In this document: positions 58,601 through 64,000 of the stretch, piece by piece
Layout of the letters: the number at the start of each line of letters is the position of its first letter
Position numbering within the stretch: position 1 is the stretch's first letter
Assembly (NCBI GenBank): GCA_900199595.1
Contig: FZRB01000016.1
Coordinates: 1-64,000 of the forward strand
Length of the DNA: 64,000 bases
Direction: 5' to 3'
DNA from: Lachnospiraceae bacterium
GTDB taxonomy: Bacteria; Bacillota; Clostridia; Lachnospirales; Lachnospiraceae
Made by a program: the position numbers and the translations under genes
The notes under the pieces: generated by a model
The model's database searches: none
Told to the model about the DNA's origin: nothing
The model's input: the letters and a program-made list of their open reading frames with translations, nothing else

Positions 58601-61405
58601 TACCTGCTTTTGAGTATAACCTTTCTCAAGAAGTTCATCCTCATCGATATTGGCTACTGTATTCATTATACCGGTTTCCTCTGTATTTGTTGATGCTACA
58701 GAGTGTCCAGACATTGACTCAATACTTTCTTTAATACCTGCTTTTGCAAATGGTGTGCCTGCCTTAAATTCAAGTTCAAAGGTGCAGCCTTCTGAAAGCT
58801 CTCTTCCGTGTTCCTTGCCCTCTGATCTGATAAGCTTGGTTGACGATTTTCCTCCGGCATAGCTAAGTGACATATTCGATTTATCCATCTCAAAGTAGCC
58901 GTTAGGAGCTTCCTTGCCTTGATAATACAATGTAGGATCACCTTCACATCCAAGGTAGATATTACCTTCAAGCTTCTTTAATGCAGTATATTCTCCTTCT
59001 TTAAGTCCTTTTTTCTTAAATTCATTATTATACTGATCAACAAAAGAATTGTATGCATTCACTGAAAGAGTCTCATATCTTGCCGGCTTAACATAGCTAA
59101 ATGCAACAGCTCCTTCTTCCCACTGCTTTGTTTCATTATTCCACAAATCATATGAATAATAAACAATCGGAAGACGATATATAATAACAACATCATGCTC
59201 CTCTGCAGTAAATGAACGGGTAAAGCCTGTTGTCTTTTCTTTTGCATTCCAAGTCTTTATATCTTCCTTAGCTCCCGCCGCGAAGGATGCTTCCACATAC
59301 TCAAAATCGAATGAGCCCTCAAAAGCAGCACTAAAGCTGAAGGTATCCGAGTCTTCATTAGTGTAATTGTATTCCCAGCCAAACTCATATTCTGTCTCAC
59401 CATATCTCTTTCCCAATTCGCCAAAATATGGAGCCGCCTGAAGAACTGCTAATATCTTTGGGTCAGCATATATATAATGCTTTTGCGAAAATCTTACAGA
59501 AACACCATCATCATCTGAAGAATCAACAGGGCACATAACATAGTTAATTCCAAAATCAGAATTTGTCACATTATAGTCTACTCCGTCAAGAACGCCCCTT
59601 GTATCATTGATATAACTACTCTGAATAGCCCCAACAACAGAGCCGTACTTTAGGTCTACAACTCCGGCATCACTGTCTACAATCGGACCGGAAACACCTG
59701 CACGATAGTAGTTTTTATAAGAATTGCCCTTCTTATATATGAATACCATCGAAAAAGCAAGAGCATTATAGTTACAGCCTACCATAGACAGACTTTGAGA
59801 TGACATATCATCAACAAACACTGTTTCAAGCTCATAACCACTTTTCCATGCATCACCAATTTCTTTGGTATATTCATTATCAAAGCAAGGAACTTCATAT
59901 TCTTTTGATATTGCATTTCCGGAAACATCATAAAAGCTTCCGCCGATAAATACCCAGTCCGGGGAAATATTACCGTTAAAGCTTACCGATTCAACCGGTA
60001 ACTTCGGAAATGTTTTTGAATCTCCGTTAAACTGTCTTAAAGCCTTGGAAACTTCAACTGAATCACCATCTGCTTTATCACGTACTAATTTATCATCATC
60101 TAAACGATACTCAAAAACAGAAGCTTTATCCAGATCTGTTTCACACATATTAAATGCATTATCGGATATAAATCTCTGTATTGTTTTTCTATATCCACCT
60201 ATTACCAGCCTGTAATCATCAGGATAATCAATCTTTGTAATAGTTACAGTAGGGCTTGCAACTGTAAGCCTCTCTTTTTCTTCCTGTCCCGGAGGAAATT
60301 TTCCCTTCATATTCTGATAATCTCCGGCAACATAGGTCTTTTTACTTGTATCAGATAAAAGATTTTTTCCCGCTTTATTTTTTCCACCTAAGCTCACTGC
60401 AAGCTCTGATAATACTATATTGTCTCCATATTTATTGACATTTCCATCAGACAGATTCTGAGTGTATGATAATACAGCCAGATCATCTGTCTTATCTCCA
60501 TTAATATCTCCTGATGCAAGAGAGCATCCCAGCTTATAACGACCATCTACAGCACTATCATTAACATTTATAGCTTTCCTGTTCTGCATATAAGCTTCAT
60601 GAAGCATATCGCTGGAGCTATCCACCTTGGTTACAGTCGGAGCCGCCTTACCATCACCCTCAGCCTTTAATTCAACAAGAGCAGGGCCTGTAGTGAATGC
60701 AGCGTATGCAACAATTGTATCCTTACCATCACCATTATAATCTCCTGATGTTATTGTAATGAAATTCCTCATCTGATACTGCATAGTCTGATTTTTGGAA
60801 TCATCAATACCGATACCGCTTATCTCTCCTATTTTTACTATGTTGCTGAATTTTTTTGATAATGTATCATAAATCCAGACATCCACATCATAAACACCCG
60901 TAAGCTTTTTTGCACCTATAAATGCAACACAGTTTCTGCGTCCGGTTTCATTATTACCTATATTCATAGGAACAGCATCAACAAACCAGTGACTACTGAT
61001 ATCACCGGTATAAGTTGATTCAGAAGAAATCTTTAAATCCTCAGCACTTACCCAGCGATCCTTTTCCAGAAACGGTGTACTGGCATCATCATTATACTTA
61101 TCATATATTATTGAACTCTTGGTTTTGCTTCCCGGATCTGTAACATAATTAAAGAATTCCGCATCCTCAAAATATTGTACCGGAACATCCTTCTGATAAC
61201 CCATAGGATTTGAAGTGTCATCTTCCGAGTATCCATCTGGATCACCAGGATTTAGAATATTGTCAATAGTCTGCTGCTCTGATGATTCTTGAGCCGGTGA
61301 ATCCTCCCCCTCTGCATGCACTTTTGCCGCTGCACCATATGGTACTGTTGCGGTGGCCATCGCCGCGGCTAAAAGTATAGCTAATATCTTCTTTCTTGCT
61401 ACCAT
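55652..61405 (-). CDS. Giant secreted protein with FG-GAP-like and about ten Ig/MBG-like repeats
   Basis: The 1917-residue protein has a signal peptide (MVARKKILAILLAAAMATAT, cleavage near residue 31). The N-terminal 700 residues include calcium-loop repeats (SGDYNGDGKDTIVAY, SGDINGDKTDDLAVL) of VCBS/FG-GAP type. Residues about 975-1810 are about ten tandem units of some 80 residues with cores EFEYDGTAKTPxVTV, LVEGTDYxL, PGTYTV and GKGNYSGT. The C-terminus is a Lys-rich beta domain without LPXTG. It is likely a long surface or matrix protein. SD AAAGGAGAGG. Confidence 0.9.
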   Translation of the reverse strand: MVARKKILAILLAAAMATATVPYGAAAKVHAEGEDSPAQESSEQQTIDNILNPGDPDGYSEDDTSNPMGYQKDVPVQYFEDAEFFNYVTDPGSKTKSSIIYDKYNDDASTPFLEKDRWVSAEDLKISSESTYTGDISSHWFVDAVPMNIGNNETGRRNCVAFIGAKKLTGVYDVDVWIYDTLSKKFSNIVKIGEISGIGIDDSKNQTMQYQMRNFITITSGDYNGDGKDTIVAYAAFTTGPALVELKAEGDGKAAPTVTKVDSSSDMLHEAYMQNRKAINVNDSAVDGRYKLGCSLASGDINGDKTDDLAVLSYTQNLSDGNVNKYGDNIVLSELAVSLGGKNKAGKNLLSDTSKKTYVAGDYQNMKGKFPPGQEEKERLTVASPTVTITKIDYPDDYRLVIGGYRKTIQRFISDNAFNMCETDLDKASVFEYRLDDDKLVRDKADGDSVEVSKALRQFNGDSKTFPKLPVESVSFNGNISPDWVFIGGSFYDVSGNAISKEYEVPCFDNEYTKEIGDAWKSGYELETVFVDDMSSQSLSMVGCNYNALAFSMVFIYKKGNSYKNYYRAGVSGPIVDSDAGVVDLKYGSVVGAIQSSYINDTRGVLDGVDYNVTNSDFGINYVMCPVDSSDDDGVSVRFSQKHYIYADPKILAVLQAAPYFGELGKRYGETEYEFGWEYNYTNEDSDTFSFSAAFEGSFDFEYVEASFAAGAKEDIKTWNAKEKTTGFTRSFTAEEHDVVIIYRLPIVYYSYDLWNNETKQWEEGAVAFSYVKPARYETLSVNAYNSFVDQYNNEFKKKGLKEGEYTALKKLEGNIYLGCEGDPTLYYQGKEAPNGYFEMDKSNMSLSYAGGKSSTKLIRSEGKEHGRELSEGCTFELEFKAGTPFAKAGIKESIESMSGHSVASTNTEETGIMNTVANIDEDELLEKGYTQKQVEANKFTWRPAMWDSGLQYEYKNEDGEKVVERNIPIYGYGLGGVEKSINFDKATITLKQDTFERTGEPIVPSITVKVNGKTVQSGEYKVSYMCDNKVVDKCIEPNTYLVIVENADKGKNIGKTSAQFKIVEKPKTDIKDAVVELESKEFEYDGTAKTPNVTVKLGDKTLVENTDYVLEYAQPGGFLKADECINPGTYTVIADAIGNDYTGSATARFEIKEPPLNLSDAEITLDSDSFEYDGKANYPANITVKINDVNVDRDEYTVTYKCGENDIDKSSCIDAATYTVVIKGQGNNTGEKTAQFTIKPADFAAATIALDKNEFEYDGTAKAPKATVKLGDKTLVEGTDYELKFSESESIIPGTYTVTAEGKGNYSGTATSSAQYTIKPADLKAATITIDPSSFDYDKSAKVPAVIVTLGGKTLTKDTDYTLTYSYSATEDVPTEFIEPGTYTVTASGKGNYSGTNSATFTIKRTHLTNATISVTPKEFDWDGNKKEPEVTIKLGENTLVNGTDYDLTYSKSGTEVTECTDAGTYVITAVGKGDFVGRISETFKIKPADISNAELKLNKQEFEYTGTAVKPVASLTLGDTILVEGKDYKLLYSQPGGFLDECVEQGTYEVVAEGMGNYTGTVVAEFTIKYIDVKNAELKINPAAFEYDGTAKTPKIVVTLGDAILVEGTDYDMTITQPGSTSLKECVKPGTYTVVIEGKGIYGGSKEGTFKINDPIDLKDAKVVLSATDFTYNGKVQKPTITSIAGKTLKEGTDYKAEWSNSSSTEVGTYTISITGIGKYAGTTKATYKIVAKAGTPTVALDKTSYVYDGTEKTPVVTVKDGSTELKKDTDYTVTYDAGRTNVGTYKVTVTLKGNYSGTVSQSFTITKAANTLSVKAKKVTLKYSKVKKKTQTLKVTKAINFKNKGQGKVTYKLKSVSKSKFKKYFKVNAKTGKITVKKGLKKGTYKLKIKVKAAGNGNYKASKEKTITVKIKVK

Positions 61406-61448
61406 TTTAACCTCTCCTTTCTGTAGCGGTATTTACCTGATTAACAGG

Positions 61449-61775
61449 CTACTTATCTTTGGACTTATTTGAGTCAGTTTTGTTTTTCTTTCTGTAGGAA
61501 CGTACTAAAACTGCGATGATTACTCCGAGTGTGAAAGCAAGTACTGCAGTGAGTACGTACCCGCCGGCTTCTGCCGGAAGAAGAAATGAACCATATACCG
61601 ACTCTGAACTCCGAGCCGCAGCTCCTGCATATATGCTGAGAACACACATCAGCATTATTCCGACAACAAAAGCAGAAGCTGTAAGGATCCTGGTCCTTTG
61701 CTTCTCCTTTTTTTCTCTGACAAGAGCGCCTCTTTTCATTATTTCGTTTAGAGCTTCTTCCGTAGAATACTTCAT
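61449..61775 (-). CDS. Small two-helix membrane protein upstream of the giant protein gene
   Basis: The 108-residue protein has a cytoplasmic N-terminus (STEEALNEIMKRGALVREKK) and two transmembrane helices (ASAFVVGIMLMCVLSIYAGA and YVLTAVLAFTLGVIIAVLV) with a short external loop and a basic tail. The N-terminal helix-membrane layout recalls small anti-sigma or regulatory proteins, but no domain is certain. The start at 61775 follows AGGAGAG; a GTG six bases upstream is less likely. It precedes the giant gene by 43 bp. Confidence 0.6.
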   Translation of the reverse strand: MKYSTEEALNEIMKRGALVREKKEKQRTRILTASAFVVGIMLMCVLSIYAGAAARSSESVYGSFLLPAEAGGYVLTAVLAFTLGVIIAVLVRSYRKKNKTDSNKSKDK

Positions 61776-61853
61776 TTTCACTCTCCTGAATCTGAATAAA
61801 TAAATCCATATATCTATTAATACCGTCTACACTTCATTTTACTCAATAAGAAT

Positions 61854-62483
61854 TTACTTTTTTTCAAAAAATATTTTTCCCTTTGAATAGAGTAAAAGAG
61901 CTGTGAATATCGGCAGTGCATATCCCATAATCGAAGATAGTCCCGTTTTTGAGACTAGAAGATTGTATGTAGCGTGAAATGTCATGGCAAGCGACAGGGC
62001 TCCAAGAACTCCCGGGAATCTGAAAACCTTATAACGTCTCAGAAGATTAAGACCTATAGCTAGAGCCACCATGCTGACCAGATGCATTACTCCTACTGCC
62101 AGTCCTCTTATCATGACATAGGGAAGACTCTGTGCGCTGTAGGAAAGAACATAGCAGCAGTTTTCAAAAGTAGCAAAGCCCGCTCCTATTCCGACAGAAA
62201 AGGATATCAGCTTATCATCTGCGGGTTCAAAAAGCATAAGACAAATCAATACTGGGATCAGCTTCATCACCTCTTCTATAATTGGAGAAATAAAAACAGA
62301 TGTATCCTCTGCTTTCATTCCCGATGCATTTTCTATAAATCCTCCCACATATGCAGCCAGAAGACACGCCACCATACCGGCAAGAAACGAAAGCACGAAA
62401 CGTCTCGCCCCACCTCTGATGAAAAGAAGGGAGATAATAAGCGGAACCGCTATGCATATGAGTACATTTTCAGCATATATCAT
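61854..62483 (-). CDS. PrsW-type intramembrane metalloprotease
   Basis: The 209-residue protein has about seven membrane helices with PrsW-family motifs: PIIEEVMKLIPV (the E-E-x-x-K motif, near residue 70), GAGFATFENCCYVL and MTFHATYNLLV (metal His). PrsW in Bacillus cuts anti-sigma factor RsiW at site 1. Its ATG overlaps the stop of the membrane protein gene, which in turn overlaps the ECF sigma gene, so sigma, membrane protein and protease are translationally coupled. Confidence 0.85.
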   Translation of the reverse strand: MIYAENVLICIAVPLIISLLFIRGGARRFVLSFLAGMVACLLAAYVGGFIENASGMKAEDTSVFISPIIEEVMKLIPVLICLMLFEPADDKLISFSVGIGAGFATFENCCYVLSYSAQSLPYVMIRGLAVGVMHLVSMVALAIGLNLLRRYKVFRFPGVLGALSLAMTFHATYNLLVSKTGLSSIMGYALPIFTALLLYSKGKIFFEKK

Positions 62484-63310
62484 TGACTCTCCCCTTTCTG
62501 AACATCATCCTCTCTTACACCCAGTCTGCAGTTCTTTTTAACCGCCATAAGCATAAGAGGAATCGTCATGGTATTTATGAAAAGCGCTATATCATAAAGC
62601 GCATCGGCACTCATATATGAAATAAGTATAGTCCAGAGATACAGCGTACATGTAAGATAAAGAGACTTCTCCTCATCAACGGACTGTCTAAGGGCAAAGA
62701 TACATTTTGCAAACAGCCATCCGGCTATACCATATTCAAAAACCACGCAGAATATATCTACTGCAGTTGCAGCTGTTCCAGATACATAGAATCTTATGGT
62801 ATGAAAAAGCACAAGAAACGAGCTGACGATTGCAGCTATATATCTTTCAGCCATATTGATTGCATGTGTATAAAACATACCTCTCAGCAAAAGATAAGTA
62901 ATATAAATATACGGAATACCAAAAATAATATCCTGTCCCCATTCTCCGGACCATGCGATCCACAGAGCAATGTTGACCAGGATAAATAAAAATGAAAAAA
63001 TTAACGCACCTATGTTAAACTTTTGATTTTTGCCCGCAACGGCCTCCAAACCCGCAGAAATAAGAAGCAGTGATGCACATTCGGCGATCTCATCTACTGC
63101 AAAGGGCATTCTGGTATCAGGTCTTAATATGGTATATATACTGCTGTAAAAGCCGCTTAATAAGAAACTGATCATTGCAAATGTAAAAAAAGCCGGGAAT
63201 GGTCCATTCCCTTCTATAACCATCAGCTTTGAAGACAGATAAATAACAAAAAACAAAACAAAAACCTGGAGAAGCTGTATGGATATTTCAAAAATCTCGG
63301 TAATACTCAT
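62480..63310 (-). CDS. Eight-helix membrane protein of the ECF operon
   Basis: The 276-residue integral membrane protein has about eight helices in a 7TM-sensor-like arrangement, no recognised enzymatic motif, and a short charged C-terminus (RLGVREDDVQKGESQ). The ATG overlaps the sigma factor stop. It could be the anti-sigma factor or a membrane sensor that PrsW acts on; this is inference from order only. Confidence 0.65.
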   Translation of the reverse strand: MSITEIFEISIQLLQVFVLFFVIYLSSKLMVIEGNGPFPAFFTFAMISFLLSGFYSSIYTILRPDTRMPFAVDEIAECASLLLISAGLEAVAGKNQKFNIGALIFSFLFILVNIALWIAWSGEWGQDIIFGIPYIYITYLLLRGMFYTHAINMAERYIAAIVSSFLVLFHTIRFYVSGTAATAVDIFCVVFEYGIAGWLFAKCIFALRQSVDEEKSLYLTCTLYLWTILISYMSADALYDIALFINTMTIPLMLMAVKKNCRLGVREDDVQKGESQ

Positions 63311-63867
63311 TTGTATCCTATCTCCTCCAGAGTTTTCTTTAGCGAAGCCTTCGCTCTTGCAGACAGGTTATAAACCTGCTTTTTTGTTTTCTTCATGATC
63401 CTGGCTATTTCATCCAGCTGCATATCTTCAAAATACATAAGATATAAAACCTGTCTGTAATCTGAATTAATCACCTTCAAAGCCTGCCACAGTTTCTGAT
63501 TCTTCTCTTCTCTGAGAATCACATATTCCGGCTGATTTTGAAAATCATCCGGCTGACTTTCCAGAGCATCATCAGTCATATCAAAGAATCTTTTCCTGCG
63601 TCTCAGATGATTTCTTGCCTGATTTCTGGCTACAGCAAAAAGCCATGTTTTAAACTCAGCATCCTTTCTGACAGAATAACGAGCAGTTTTTGACACCAAA
63701 ACAGCGAAGGTATCCATCATCAGTTCCTCCGCATCGTCTTCATTTCCCACAATTCCGTACAGAAACATTGTCAGACTGCTCTTATACTTCTCAAAAAGTA
63801 TGCGTAAAGCCTCTTCACTGTCATCATTGAGAAATCGAATATATAATTGTCCGTCTGTTTCGGACAT
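63307..63867 (-). CDS. ECF-type RNA polymerase sigma factor
   Basis: The 186-residue sigma-70 family protein has only regions 2 and 4: region 2 YGIVGNEDDAEELMMDTFAV and FKTWLFAVARNQARNHLRR, region 4 YRQVLYLMYFEDMQLDEIAR and KKTKKQVYNLSARAKASLKK. The start is set at 63867 because GGGGG lies 10 bp upstream. It is the first gene of a coupled unit with a membrane protein and PrsW. By analogy it should be held inactive until proteolysis releases it. Confidence 0.93.
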   Translation of the reverse strand: MSETDGQLYIRFLNDDSEEALRILFEKYKSSLTMFLYGIVGNEDDAEELMMDTFAVLVSKTARYSVRKDAEFKTWLFAVARNQARNHLRRRKRFFDMTDDALESQPDDFQNQPEYVILREEKNQKLWQALKVINSDYRQVLYLMYFEDMQLDEIARIMKKTKKQVYNLSARAKASLKKTLEEIGYK

Positions 63868-63944
63868 CTTGTACATTCCCCCACAATAAATCCTTCGCTC
63901 AGCTCAGGATGCGCCCCTTAAAAGACTCTTATAATAACAAAATA

Positions 63945-63973
63945 CTGCCCTTATAATCAGCTTATAAGGGCAG
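63945..63973 (-). terminator. Hairpin upstream of the ECF operon
   Basis: CTGCCCTTATAA and TTATAAGGGCAG pair perfectly around TCAGC; on the minus strand TATTTTGTTATT follows. It probably ends a gene beyond the window edge and insulates the ECF operon. Confidence 0.65.
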
Positions 63974-64000
63974 AAACTTATCAAAAATCAAACAGGTGTC

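Overview
The window looks like chromosome of a low-GC, strictly anaerobic Firmicute, most likely a Lachnospiraceae gut or rumen bacterium (Butyrivibrio/Lachnospira/Coprococcus-like; the genus is inference). Grounds: Gram-positive Shine-Dalgarno sequences, sigma-A promoters and a CIRCE heat-shock operator, a greA-lysS arrangement, a class II aldolase, a trimeric electron-bifurcating [FeFe] hydrogenase, and large secreted Ig-like and LRR proteins. Almost everything is on the minus strand; the clear plus-strand genes are a LysR regulator (22.2 kb) and dut (45.7 kb).

Layout. 0-5.3 kb: a YtrA-type GntR/ABC-exporter operon with a CPBP protease, behind a promoter carrying a palindromic operator. 5.4-10.4 kb: a secreted LRR protein, an extra RsmH-type rRNA methyltransferase, an EamA exporter, and an HTH regulator fused to a superoxide-reductase-like domain. 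10.5-12.2 kb: a LytTR/DUF3021 module with a matching 21-bp-spaced direct repeat in its promoter. 12.3-15.3 kb: small accessory enzymes (GNAT, FliB-like, APH(3')-like, P-loop kinase). 15.6-19 kb: a 1126-residue internally duplicated protein of unknown function. 19.2-23.1 kb: hsp20 with CIRCE and a candidate RNA thermometer; an aldo/keto reductase and secreted-flavodoxin operon with a LysR gene facing the other way; and a scar where carboxymuconolactone decarboxylase and flavodoxin remnants are joined. 23.1-24.5 kb: a PAS-GGDEF protein.

24.5-41.6 kb is an accessory island rich in broken genes: an ATPase lacking its Walker A half, an ATPase N-terminal stub, an XRE gene with an amber codon, an XRE remnant without its HTH, and a frameshifted membrane protein. 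Its intact parts include a DRB0094-type RNA ligase near a calcineurin-like phosphoesterase with two unknown proteins between them (candidate RNA-repair module); a macro-domain gene beside an ADP-ribosylglycohydrolase; a compact five-gene operon with a possible HEPN RNase; an AAA/DUF4143 ATPase under triple operator repeats; several very small membrane or charged proteins; and a ParA/DUF3970 remnant of a plasmid or integrative element. No integrase or transposase was seen.

41.6-55.5 kb is core genome: lysS, greA, tRNA-Leu(CAG), an FKBP/trigger-factor lipoprotein, dut, a tubulin-superfamily protein, fba, a BI-1/YccA protein, an acyl-CoA thioesterase and the hydrogenase operon. 55.6-64 kb: an ECF sigma factor, a membrane protein and a PrsW-type protease are translationally coupled and lie upstream, on the same strand, of a small membrane protein and a 1917-residue secreted protein with about ten Ig-like repeats. 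This layout suggests a protease-controlled ECF pathway serving a giant surface protein.
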